DNA of 64,000 nt from Halichondria panicea (Eukaryota > Porifera > Demospongiae > Suberitida > Halichondriidae). A model generated the notes under the pieces. It saw only the letters and a program-made list of their open reading frames with translations. It did no database searches and was not told the DNA's origin. Position numbers and translations under genes: made by a program. Positions 11,683 to 23,021 of this stretch are shown here, piece by piece. Position 1 is the first letter of the stretch; each line of letters opens with the position of its first letter. The stretch covers positions 4,706,202 to 4,770,201 of the forward strand of contig NC_087393.1 in NCBI RefSeq assembly GCF_963675165.1, in the 5' to 3' direction.

Positions 11683-13471
11683 TTAAAGTTTAGTCTTTCG
11701 TTTTAGTGCTTTCTCGTACTTTGAACTCTGTACAGTGCTGCCCCGAACCTTCTTCACAGAGAGCTTTGAAATCTTTCTCTTCTTTTTAGGAACAGTTTCT
11801 TCCTTGCCAACTTTATCAGTTTCACTTGAATTGTCGACCTCACCGAATTCCAAGCACCTCTCCAGAGGCAAGTCACTGGAATTCATCTTTCTCTTTCTAC
11901 TCCCTTTTTCTGTCTCCATCGTGGAGTCGTTATCAGTGTCGGTATCGAGCTTGACTCGCTTGGTTTGGGGTCCTTCGTCACTGGCAGCTGGCAGTAGGGC
12001 CGGAGGGGGAGGGAGGGAGTTGTAGATAGGGAGGGATATAGAGTCGGGTGTCTTCAGATGAACTGATTGGATATTGTGTAGTCCTCGTGGAATGTGCGAG
12101 GAGACTCCTTTAATTGCCGCTAGTGTATTAGTGACCAGGTGCTCACAAGTGAACCCCACCCTTCCAATGGAGACGTTGCTATGGTGTGTGTGGGGGAGGG
12201 GGATATCATTATGTAATTCAGGTGAGCACGGGAAAGTTAATTCATACATTGTGACGTAATTACACAAACTGTCAGTATTTCAACGTACATAGCATGGTTT
12301 ACAAATTATACGACAGTACTATAATTATACGGACCCTACCAGCACGAGCCTAGACCAATGTGTAGGTAGGTGGAGTTTCTAGCTTGCTGAATCTCCAGTG
12401 CCAAATCTTTCTTCAACATGTCCACAGGAATTGGCAGCCTGAAAAGAGAATTGGTAGTACTCAACGGACATTCTTAAATATGCTATGTCCACTTACTTTT
12501 TCTTTTCGAAGAACCTCTTTCCCAGTAATCGGGGGAGCATCTGGTAGACACGTTTGTCAGACAAGAAGATGTCGTAGTTAGAGCAGAGTTGACGTTTGGA
12601 CTCAAATGATTTGTAGTTAGTCTTTAGCTTGCTGATGGGAATCACCTGTGTACGCAATCACAAAGATAAAGAGGAACACTAGGTACAAAAATTAATACCA
12701 ATAGGATCTTTAAAGGGCCATAGCTTTAGTTTTGATGGTCCAACTTGAATATTGTAGGCTATGCATGTAGGTAAGGGAATGTGGGCTGTGATCGAAAATC
12801 CCAAAAATTTTGTGATTTTAATTACTGCAATCAGACAAACTGGCGACTAGTTATGGCCACTCAAAGAAATAATTTATGCCAATGCTTTCCGGCTTAGACA
12901 TACATACACATCATGCATGTACGTTTGCAGTGTGCAACCAACCTACCTTGTTGACGCCTTCGACTTTCTTCTCTTTTAAGAATTCCTTGGCTTCTCCTTT
13001 CTCTCTCTTAGTGATGAGGCACAGGTCAGTGCCAGCGACGGGGTAGAGGGTGTGTGGGAGTGGCCTGGGTGGGTCACATGATACCGTGCGGTTACATAGG
13101 AACAATGATGATGGCATTTTACCTAGCTTGATTATAACCAACCCATACAATTGAAATATGGTGTGTATCCTAAGTGTGCAACAGGTGATGAATGTATAAC
13201 AAAACCACATCAAAGAGATTATTATCTCCTTTTGTGTAGGGTTGCCAACTCACACTCTCAATGGTCGGACAGTCCTGTCAGGGATCTTCTTGAGTGCCAC
13301 CACCATGGAGACAAGAGGATCTTCATCAACCAGCTTAGGCTTGCTCTTCTTTTGCACAGTACTGTGATATGTCTGGAGTGCTGCTACTGCCTTGCTCACC
13401 TGTGAAAGCAACAACAGGTTAAGTAGCAGCATACTATTATTATACAGTTCCCTCACCAAAGTCTCATCCAT
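11683..13471 (-). CDS. RSL1D1: RSL1D1-like ribosomal L1 domain protein
   Basis: Predicted 340-residue protein from six exons (minus): 13457-13471, 13254-13399, 12947-13064, 12497-12645, 12340-12438, 11683-12178; total 1,023 nt, exactly in frame. Resembles human RSL1D1/cellular senescence-inhibited protein, a nucleolar factor of ribosome biogenesis with an L1-like fold. Matching blocks: VSMVVALKKIPDR, LPHTLYPVAGTDLCLITKRE, LKTNYKSFESKRQL, YDIFLSDKRVYQMLPRLLGK, FFEKKK, LPIPVDMLKKDLALEIQQA, SIGRVGFTCEHLVTN and HLKTPDSISLPIYNS. The C-terminus is Lys/Arg-rich with several basic clusters (KRKMN, PKKKRKIS), as expected for nucleolar targeting. It sits between GPCR copy 1 and the minus-strand array and is convergent with copy 1. 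Confidence 0.87.
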
Positions 13472-13904
13472 GGTGCTGGTTTGCTCAAGAAAAGACTTGG
13501 CTGGGTTGCAACCACGTGGCTTTACCTCAGTATAAACACGCCCTCGCAAACGGCATTTATCTAGATATCTATTCCGTTCTATTAAGGAAACATCGGCCTC
13601 TATTTATTTCATCCAAGATTTGCAATAATCTCAGTTACCCGCGAGGTTACTGGGAAATAAATTAGCCCTCATTAAGCGAGGCAAGGATGTTTATCGAGGT
13701 CATATGTGAAGTACATTGAAATCTACTTCCGTTTCCAATCCCTCTCTCCACATCTATGATCATATCGACAACCTTTGCCCACATTTCAATGTCTTATAAC
13801 AAATCAGTTCTCAATCTGTACACAATATATAACAACATGATATCTAGGCACATTATAATTATACAATGATCAGCAAGGTAGAAAGTTATTGGATAATGAC
13901 GTCA
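13472..13904. promoter_or_regulatory. RSL1D1-like upstream region / 3' flank of copy 2
   Basis: 433 bp between the RSL1D1-like start codon and the predicted stop of copy 2. Two blocks (GGCTTTACCTCAG near 13519-13531 and CGACAACCTTTGCCCACATTTCAATGTC near 13768-13795) recur downstream of other array copies, for example near 45500-45590 and 60850-60910. No coding sequence is visible. Confidence 0.5.
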
Positions 13905-16900
13905 TCAATCATGCACTCCACTGTTCCCAATGCAGACATCTCGATCTGTGTGCATTGTGCATGCATTGTGTACATCGTAAGCATAATAATAGAACATAGA
14001 ACGAAGACTAATCAGTATATACTTATTTTTGTCCACACTTTCAATTTCAGTTTACTTACCTGATTTGTCCTGAGGGTATATCATAGTAATGTTGAAAGCG
14101 AACCCATAGTCAGGAGCAGTAACGTCAGGAATCTTGAACCGCTCTGTATCTGCCAGTAACACATTAGTGCTTGACTTAAAAGTCGCTTTCGATTCGCACC
14201 GTGACTTGTCCTGAGGGTACATCATAGTGATGTTGAAAGCGAACTCATAGTCAGGAGTAGTAACGTCAGGAGTCTTGGTCCCGTCTGTATCCAGTGACAA
14301 ACTCGACTCAAAAGTCGCTTTCGATTCGCACTGTGACTTCAATATACTGGACTCCAGCTCGTAAATATTTGATGAGCTACGCTGATTTCTAGAAATCGTT
14401 TTACCATTGCTTACCTGTACAACAGTATAAAGAGATGGATTAATTATAGCTAATGGGAAACTTATAAAGTGTTATACTATAATAGTCACCCTTGGGCAGA
14501 ACAACAGTGCATAGCAGTAATAAAAAGGCTGATGGACTGGTAACACAAGCTGAAATAAACAAGCTGCTATGGAACTTGGGCTTCGACTGTCAGTATTATA
14601 GATGGTGAGTGACCTGCTTACAAGGTGACCATGCACAATTAACAAAGTGATTGTGTGAACTCACTGAACTGCTGTTGTTTCTGAATGACAAGTCGGTAAA
14701 GTGACTGCTGAGAATGTCAGACTCTGCCACTTTAACCCTCCACCATTTTGAGTAGGCCTCTCTCACTTGCTTGGAGAGGGGTACAAATATGACGAAGATG
14801 GCCACTCCTTGGAAGGCAACAAAGATCGTGAAGATGTACGCCAGCGGGGAAAGAGCAGGGACCTCAAACACCAGAAGACCTGTATCAATGTTTGTGCTTG
14901 TCACATGATGAAACTCTCTATTAGGCTCACCAATGATCCATGTCAGACCCATGATGGTTACCAGGGAAACTGAAGACTTAAGCCAATATCTACATAGGTG
15001 TACATAATTTATATAATTATATTGGCATAAAGGTGCCATTTTAATTCCCATACTTTGTTTTCTGTATTCTATCCTTGTGTGTCTGCTTCTTTGCATGTCT
15101 GTTCATGATCACTAGTGCCATGATGAAGAAGCCAATATTTGCCAAAATGACCAACACAACTGGTACAATGAACGTCTGTATGAAGTAGCCATGAGGGTTC
15201 AACCAGCAGCTGCAGGATAAAACAAACACATAGTGAAGGACAATTCATATAAACAGGACATCCAATATAGAAGTACAATGAACAGACACATCACATGCAG
15301 AACACGGTACAATTCAATTTCCCTTTACTCTAATCTTGATTGAGATTATAATGGCTCCTATATATACGCACACTCACACAGCGGTCTGTTGGGTGGTGGT
15401 CTCATTGTCTTGAGTGCTGTTAGTGACTTGTACATAGCCATAGCCATAGTTTGCCTTAGGGTACAGAGTAAAGCCCAGGGGAACACAGAGGCCCATGTAC
15501 AGCAGAGGGGCACCTGCAAACAGAACTAACTCTTAAAACATTGTTGTAATCTATGTACGCAGCTACATTGGCTATAGTAATTAAAGAACTTACCATAACT
15601 GAAAATTGTGAAGCCCATTATGTATCTCTTCTGATTTTTGACAAAGACTTTGACGAGGGCCACATACAAGACCACCCCCTCCATGAGCATCCACATGAAG
15701 GACACTAGGAACAAGTAGTGCATGAGAACTGCTGCTGTCCGACAACCAGGATCCACCATACCCCCTCCGTGAGGGGTTACCCCACTCACAAACATCAGCT
15801 GTGCCAGAATTAGACTCACACACAAGTTGATGTGTATGTAGTTACGCATGCTCCAGAGAGACCTGCACAACACACACAATAATTAAGTAGCCTCGTTCAA
15901 AGTCTATTTGCCTACATGTATTGATATGAAATTGAAATCGGGAACAGGCTAACACAATAACAAGTTCAGCTAATTATTGCATGCATAGTCAGAAACCAAA
16001 CAGAGCTATAGAATGCTTACACAACAGAACCTCTATGAAGGAAACTGTCTAAAAGAAAGCTGTCTAAAAGGAAGCTGTCTAAGAAGTGCAAACACATAGT
16101 TACCTTAGGTATACCAATGCTACAATGGTTGCTAGCATGGCTAGTACAGAGAGTGATACACCAACGTAGCCAATCAGTCCCAGTACGAATGCATGCACAC
16201 CTCCCACTATGGGCTGAGAGCTGAGGAGAATGGCAAAGTTGGTGAGATGTGTGCACTCGCACACAGTGTGTGTGGAGTTAGAGAGACTGTCATTTCTCTT
16301 ACAGCCTTTAGTATTCCATCTTCCATTGACTAGCCGAGAGTCACTGCACGAAATAATTATTAGCAGTGTCTAATTGCAGTGGTCAAACACGGAAGGAATG
16401 ATGCCGCGGTGCTGATGCCTCGGTGGAGGTGACAAAGCTACATAACATAGCTAATTAATAGCTTATACACACATTATAAGAACATAATTAATTTTGCTGC
16501 ATGCAGAATAATGCAGAATCACAGGGAAACTCCAAGAGTGGGAAATGATCGACTATGATTGTTTATAAAAAGGATCGATGCCAACAAGTCTAATGGCTGC
16601 TGCATCAGTAGAGCCTTGCAGCTCTCTGCTCACTCTTGCAGCTACCAATATCTAGTGAGCCTACTAAGTAGAATAGCAACACTCCATGGACAAGTTTTTC
16701 TACACACTCTTCTGAAAAGGCTGCATTTATATTGGCATTCCAAGTAAGCAAAACCGGCTAACTCGAGAACGAAACATAATTTTGATCTACGAATTAAAAT
16801 CCAAGAAAATATGACTATATAGAAGCCTATAGAACTCTTATACTTGCACTTCATTGATCCTTGAGCAGCTGTTAGCAGTCTACACACAGACACACAGACA

Positions 16901-19900
16901 CACACTACCGTATACCTCGCTTGCGCATGCGCACCGAGCCATAATAATACCATGCAGCAGCTGACATTTCCCCAATACTAATAGTGCACTCGACAATACT
17001 ACAACTGTTACCTACCTTCCTAGTATGAACTCCCAGAAAACACACTTCATTTCACTGTTATCCTATAATAAGGGACAGAGAAACCACTTTATGAACACTT
17101 GCATGTGGGAGCCCATTATTTTATATAGAGGTGGCCTTAGGGTAGTTCAATTTGTACACAATCTATAATTGCAGTTGTCCTTTTTTTAGGATGGCCTTAA
17201 AAAAGTGGGTTTTCAATGTATAAGATACAATGCTTCAGTTATCAAGGGGGGAGGGGAGGGGAATACAGGGCTCACCCCCTCTCCCCGTTAATACTAGCCT
17301 GGTTACCAGCTTACCTGTGCCAACTGTGAGGAGTGTTTCAGTGTCACAATGACTGGCTGGCTCAGTGTAATGTTGGCTGTATCACAGATCTTGTCCCCAT
17401 ACTGCAGACTGGTGGAGACCACTGGAGATGCTAACACAGTGTCCCTTTCTCCCGGCAGAGTCCCGGGCAACAGTCTACTCATGTTCCTGTAGTAGACTGA
17501 GGCCACGGTGACTGGTCCAGTTCCATTACTTATGATCCTCACTAACTCAGTGGGCACTCGGATGGAGCTGTTGGTTGTTTCAATACCAGTGAAGTATGAG
17601 TCGTCGTTCCCATCTTGTTCTACCTCTTGAACTATCAGTTCTGTAGAACATTATTGCATTACAGTAATGAACAGATACGTACGTATATGGTTTAGAGTAT
17701 GTGTGGTTTAAGAATATCTCTTCGAGGACCTGTTAAATGAAGCATGCAAGTATAATTATAACATGCACACTGTATGAAAAACTGGGAAGTATTGGAGCAC
17801 TAAACAAACGTGCATTTCCTGTTTACAGCTACACTGTAAATTAGTGTGTTTCTATAGCTACAAAAACTAATGACCTTAATTGTAACAAAAGGGAAATGAA
17901 TTGTGATAACCTGTACCTCCCACCTTTAGCATAATAACCTCCTCTCTAACCCATACCAATATTTGATGTCCTAAGGCTGTCTTTAGTCAGAGAGAGCACG
18001 TTAAATGCCAGCTGCTCAATGGTAGCAAGCAGTGTACTACCGACAATGGCGCTGGACTGTAGTGTGTGTGCATGAGTGGGCTTGTATGAGGAGGAGGGAG
18101 GTTGTACACTAAATAGGTAAATGGTGCATGTCATGGAATTATGTTAAATATACACATGAACACACCTGAGTAGTGATCAGTGATTGATTCAGCAAGTCAT
18201 CACTCACTTCCAAAACAATCTATATACAAGAAATGCTTACATCAATGACTTTCAGTTGTTCACAAATCATCTGTACTCACCTGACCAAACTGTTGGCTGT
18301 CATTGATACTCGCCCGATTTACCATGTCACTGAGCAGATACATAACAGCTCTCCGGTCAACTTGTGTACCATTCCTTACCAAGTCTCGTAGAGAAGCAGC
18401 TGCTTGACCAGGAGGCTAATTGCATGCAGATAGAATTATGAGGTATGCACAATAATAAAATAATGGATGAGAGTATAAAATTATTAGAATGTGACTTACT
18501 TTTTGCTTGATGGCTGTTAAATTTTCATTTTCATTTATCTAAGGCAGGATCACAATAAAAAAACATGCAAATTTCTCATTGTACTTACAATGCTTGAAAC
18601 ATTTGAGATAGTAGATTCCAGCTCTTTGGCCAAGGATAAATCAATGCTGGAAGTAGCTGGAGCTGTTGGGGTTGACGCCACTTGAATGGAGCTTGTAGAG
18701 GACTCTCGGACAGATGTGCTTGCAGAAGACACTCCAGTAGGACTCACAATTGATGCCACTTGAATGGAGCTTGTAGAGGACTCTGGGACAGATGTGCTTG
18801 CAGAAGATACTCCAGTGGTGCTCATAATCGAGGGCACTTGAATGGAGCTTGTAGAGGACCCTCGGACAGATGTGCTTGCAGAAGATACTCCAGTGGTGCT
18901 CATAATCGAGGGCACTTGAATGGAGCTTGTAGAGGACCCTGGGACAGATGTGCTTGCAGAAGATGCTCCAGTGGTGCTCATAATTGACGCCACTTGAATG
19001 GAGCTTGTAGAGGACCCTCGGACAGATGTGCTTGCAGAAGACACTCCAGTGGTGCTCATAATTGACGCCACTTGAATGGAGCTTGTAGAAGACCCTCGGA
19101 CAGATGTGCTTGCAGAAGACACTCCAGTGGTGCTCATAATTGAGGCCACTTGAATGAAGCTTGTAGAGGACCCTGGGACAGATGTGCTTGCAGAAGACAC
19201 TCCAGTGGTGCTCATAATTGAGGCCACTTGAATGGAGCTTATAGAAGACCCTCGGACAGATGTGCTTGCAGAAGATACTCCAGTGGTGCTCATAATTGAG
19301 GCAACTTGAATGGAGCTTGTAGAGGACCCTCGGACAGATGTACTTGCAGAAGATAATCGAGTAGGGACAATCGACACCACTTGAATGGAGCTGGACTCTC
19401 GAACAGATGTGCTTGCAGCAGTAGCACTTAGATGATGGAAAATAGTTGACATCACTGCTTCTTCTGTTGATGTAGTTAAACCGCCCATTGAGACAACAGA
19501 TGTTATATTAATCTTGTGTTTTGATATTGTTGTATTTGACTGATTGCCTGGAACTGGCATTAGTTGAGTGATGTTCAGTGGGACTGTAGTTGCTATGCGA
19601 CTAGCCTCTGTTTTTGTGTTCTCACAGCCGAAGGTTGTACATTTGAGACCAAACACTATCTTGTGATTATCAGAGGCACCAGAGCAGTCAGTAGATACGC
19701 CACCATTTCTGATCTCTTTATTCCAATATGTTGAGCTGTATTATGAGTGTATCAGAATCTGACACATTTAAATATAGCAAAATACCTCAAATATCCCTGA
19801 TCAAATCCATCCTCCAGTAGACTGGTGCTGGTTTCATTCACAATCAAGCTAATAGACACATTGTCCAGTGTCACTACGTCTCTCATTATATTTGGGTATA

Positions 19901-21039
19901 AAAAAACCTGTTGCAGCCATCTTATCTGCAGTCCATCTCTGAGATAGTCATCTCCGCACACACTTATCTTAAATGACTGAACTCCAGTACAATTGTTATA
20001 AGGAACATCATAGTCTCTGATTCGGAATGTTGGATTATTGGTGTATAATTTATGATCATGGTACGCTAGAGGAATCCAATCACCGTCTCTGTCCCAGTTG
20101 CCTAGTGATACCTCTATACCCTCATTATTGCGTTCAATCTCGTCACAGCCATCTGGGGCCAAATCCAACACATATGACAGCTCTCTGTGTAGGAGAACAT
20201 ACTGCATGTAATAACAATCATAGAGTTGACGTGCGTGCAGGTACAGAAACACACTCACATTCTTGGTTTACTGGTTTCGCAATTCATCGATGGTGGTTGC
20301 TTATCAACAAGAGTTGAACCATAATTGACTCTCCAACATTCTTTTGTTTTCAATTTGCCATTATTCAGCCAAACAGGGTGGAACACCACACCCCTTGGTT
20401 CCCCTGCGCTACCTCCACAGAATTGTAGAGTACCAGCTCCATTTCTTGTGAGTTGACTGTCGTTGCATCTGCTTTCTCTACATTCAATACATTTGTAAGT
20501 ATAACATCAAGATAATGCTATTGACTCACTCAGTAAGGAAATCAAAGTAACTATCGCTATCAAATATAACCAGCAGTTTGCTGATTTCCCAGCAGTTGCA
20601 CAATCCACTGCCATGTTCTGGCTGTACTATTCTCAGCTGCACATAATCAACGCTGTCTTGATCAGAACTTTGATTAGAACTTTGTAGAGTATGTCCAGTT
20701 ACATTATAGTCAGCATCTGTAGATAGTATATGTATATATACATGCATGCATGTACGTATACAGTAAGTAGAAAATAGAAGAGAACACTATTTTACCAGTG
20801 GTCATTGCTTCAAGAGTGCTCCACTGGTCAGGTATCAATTTGCCTCCATTCCACTCAAGCCATCGATACTCCACTCTAACAAATGCAGGACCAGGGTAAG
20901 TCAGCCCAGTGCTACAGTTGAGGGTTGAGTTACTTGTGAGAGTTATATTGAGTGAGAAGTTAGAACATCTTGCTCCTTGAGAGAACAGTACAATACTGCA
21001 AGCCAGCACTAACACTGCAAGTTGTCTCTTAGTCTGCAT
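13905..21039 (-). CDS. Adhesion GPCR copy 2, ten-unit 26-residue stalk, duplicated tail
   Basis: Intact; my exon sum gives 4,365 nt, about 1,454 residues. Key exons: 1 at 20796-21039, 2 at 20530-20716, 3 at 20259-20477, 4 at 19786-20184, stalk 5 at 18589-19735, GPS/TM1 12 at 16104-16343, tail 18 at 14060-14414, last exon 13905-13945. Signal peptide MQTKRQLAVLVLACSIV. The GPS (CECTHLTNFAILL), TM3 WMLMEGVVLY, TM6 GLTWIIG and TM7 AFQGVAIF match copy 1. Exon 5 carries ten units of SSASTSVRGSSTS plus SIQVASIMSTTGV, a Ser/Thr-rich mucin-like rod likely O-glycosylated. Exon 18 is 159 nt longer than in copy 3 because a block starting CESKATF and ending YPQDKS is present twice. The final exon reads DRDVCIGNSGVHD then stop. 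A leader intron just upstream of the ATG is suggested by a conserved TTCAG before AGTAGCAATG. Confidence 0.92.
14060..14345 (-). repeat. Intragenic tandem duplication in the cytoplasmic tail of copy 2
   Basis: Two diverged in-frame blocks of about 50 residues each begin with (Q/R)CESKATF, contain PDVT(T/A)PDY and end FNITM(M/I)YPQDKS. Every other visible copy has only one block. Confidence 0.85.
16400..16960. mobile_element. Insert in intron 11 of copy 2, also in introns of copies 3, 4 and 7
   Basis: About 550 bp absent from the corresponding intron of copies 1, 5, 6 and 8. The left end has ATGCCTCGGTG (16415-16425) and the right end CACCGAGCCAT (16932-16942), an 11-bp inverted repeat with one mismatch. 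Copies 3 and 4 share it in intron 11 (about 25205-25735 and 32833-33362) with a truncated right end. Copy 7 has it in intron 10 instead (about 54867-55410). Confidence 0.55.
18675..19420 (-). repeat. 78-bp coding minisatellite (26-residue stalk repeat), ten units
   Basis: Unit SSASTSV(R/P)(G/E)SSTS followed by SIQV(A/P)SIMSTTGV. First unit is shorter (AASTSVRESS, SIQVVSIVPTRL), last runs into TPTAPATSS. Unit length is a multiple of three, so gain or loss keeps the frame. Confidence 0.93.
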
Positions 21040-23021
21040 TGCTACTCTGAACTACAGTATAGCTACATTGAATAGTTCAATGATTTTATTTTAACACTCA
21101 CTGCTATCTGGGGAGTTGATACAACTACTAGTATTTCAACTTCCTCCATACCATACATCAATTAGTTTGGGAAACACTATATGTATGAAACACACCTACA
21201 CACATACAGATGCAACAAAGCATACACATTAGTCTATAACATATGCATGGAACGATAACAGATGACCAAAGATACATGATCACGTACGTCTCACGGCACC
21301 TCTCAGTCAGGTATAATACCCGAAACGTTATAAATAGCACTATGCAACAACCAAACCATAACACACAGTCATCATTATGTAAGCCATTGTTATGTATTTC
21401 CAGAGCTAGTTTTTCACCCTATAACTTAATTGTAGAGCATTACCTCAACACGATATGGTAGTTGCCAGACGGTCTATTTATGTTTGGCTATCACACACTG
21501 ATCAACTGCAAAGAACTAATATATTAAGAGTGGCTTGTCAAGCCGATACGATTCTAAAGTTCTCAGAATACTACATGAACATGTTTTGATATCACAAACA
21601 TGGCTTAAACTGAACAAACGATCGCTGGCATTGAAAATGCTCAATATCTGCAGGGGCGTAGCCAGACTTTTGAGACAGGGGTTTCTTTCAGAAAAATCAG
21701 CGGCGCGATAGCGCCGCGAAATTTTGTGGCCACGCCCACTTCCGGTACCACACCCTCTTGATTGGGGCACACCTACTGTTTATTGACTATTGTTCATGAC
21801 TTTTTTACATGTTTGTGGAAGCTAGCTAGCTGTAGACGTAACATACTAGGCATGCAGGTGCCAATTGTGTATTGCTAGTCTAGCTGAGCAACAATTAAAT
21901 GTCACCTGAGAGGTTTCATGTGGCTGAGATTGTTCTAAACTTGTACACTTCCTGAATAAAGTTGTGCTTAGAGCTGAGTCTGAGAATACTGGAGCATTCA
22001 GGATTGATACTAGATCTAGAACTTAAGTCTTGGTCTTCTTTGTTTGAGGTAGCTAGCTAGCTGAGACTAACTAGCTGAGACAAAGCCAAAGTGAAACGCT
22101 TCACGGTGCTGCTCTGATTATTGATTTGCAGCCACGTGTGAAAAGATGGGCAGGGCTGCATGATTTCAATTATAGGGAGCCCTGCCCAATTTTCTCAGCA
22201 GCCCTGGGGGGGTTTCTGGGCAACCAGGAAACAATGGTAGCTACGCCCCTGATCTGTACGAGGAATACCGGACAATAATTCTCACACTCTTTCTAAGCAA
22301 CATCTCTAATCACTGTTGGAGAATGCATTTCGATGTGATGTCCTCTGATAACAGCTTTCATGGTCATCTTGGTCCCGTTTAATTAATTGGGGGTATTCTA
22401 CAAGGACCAAAATTGTTGAGATGTCCATTACATGTATTGCAATCTCGACCATTTAATGGAAAGTTTCAACGGACTCATTTGTCTTCCAAGTGTCTTCTTG
22501 ATCGGATATTCCCCAAATGTGGATCAATGCAAGCAAAAAATTTCTTAATCAGTTGGAGGTTGATTCTCTAACGAGACCCCAAGTTCACAATGAACAGATA
22601 ATTATGTTGCAGCATTTTTTTAATTCAGATCTGTTCATCCTCTGGTTTCAATCGTTTATTGTAGGAATATAATGTCACACATTACAATTTTAAGTAAACA
22701 GAGGCCTCTGGGCCAAGCCGCAGATTGAGAATAGTAGCCGTCGCCTTCCTTGGGAGGGCGGAGTTAAATTCACATGCATGCATGGCAGTACTAAGACGCC
22801 TCATATAACATCACTTTTATAATTAGTTCTATACCGCCCTTTCAATGTCAGATGTTGTTATAATTATATAAGTATTTAATCTGTATACACATGACTTCTA
22901 TACATGACTTCTTTAACTATAATTATAGAGTTTACTGACAGACAGGAAAAAATGCGAGACACACCTTATAATTATACAATGTTCAGTAAGGAAGGCAGTT
23001 ATTACATGTCCAGTGATGTCA
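21040..23021. promoter_or_regulatory. Intergenic region copy 3 / copy 2, promoter of copy 2 plus a MITE
   Basis: Contains the 5' flank of copy 2: a probable leader intron directly before the ATG, then a conserved block with a near-palindrome TCAGGTATAATACCCGA at 21307-21323, 268 bp upstream of the ATG, beside an AT-rich TTATAAATAG. Further right lie a 601-bp MITE-like insert (21651-22251) and the 3' flank of copy 3. No gene is visible. Confidence 0.55.
21651..22251. mobile_element. 601-bp non-autonomous DNA transposon with TIRs and 5-bp TSD
   Basis: Begins CAGGGGCGTAGC and ends GCTACGCCCCTG, perfect 12-bp terminal inverted repeats, flanked by the direct repeat ATCTG (21646-21650 and 22252-22256). 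The uninterrupted site, CAATATCTGTACGAGG, is present upstream of copies 3 (near 29860) and 7 (near 60308), which fixes the boundaries exactly. No transposase ORF. The CAGGGGCGTAGC end resembles hAT-type termini, but a 5-bp duplication is not the usual 8 bp, so the superfamily is uncertain. Confidence 0.9.

Noticed and set aside
11735..12025. 96-codon plus-strand ORF
   Set aside because: Antisense of the Lys-rich last exon of the RSL1D1-like gene, which has a coherent six-exon model.
18675..19420. CRISPR-like direct repeats
   Set aside because: Units are contiguous, coding and without spacers; eukaryotic coding minisatellite.
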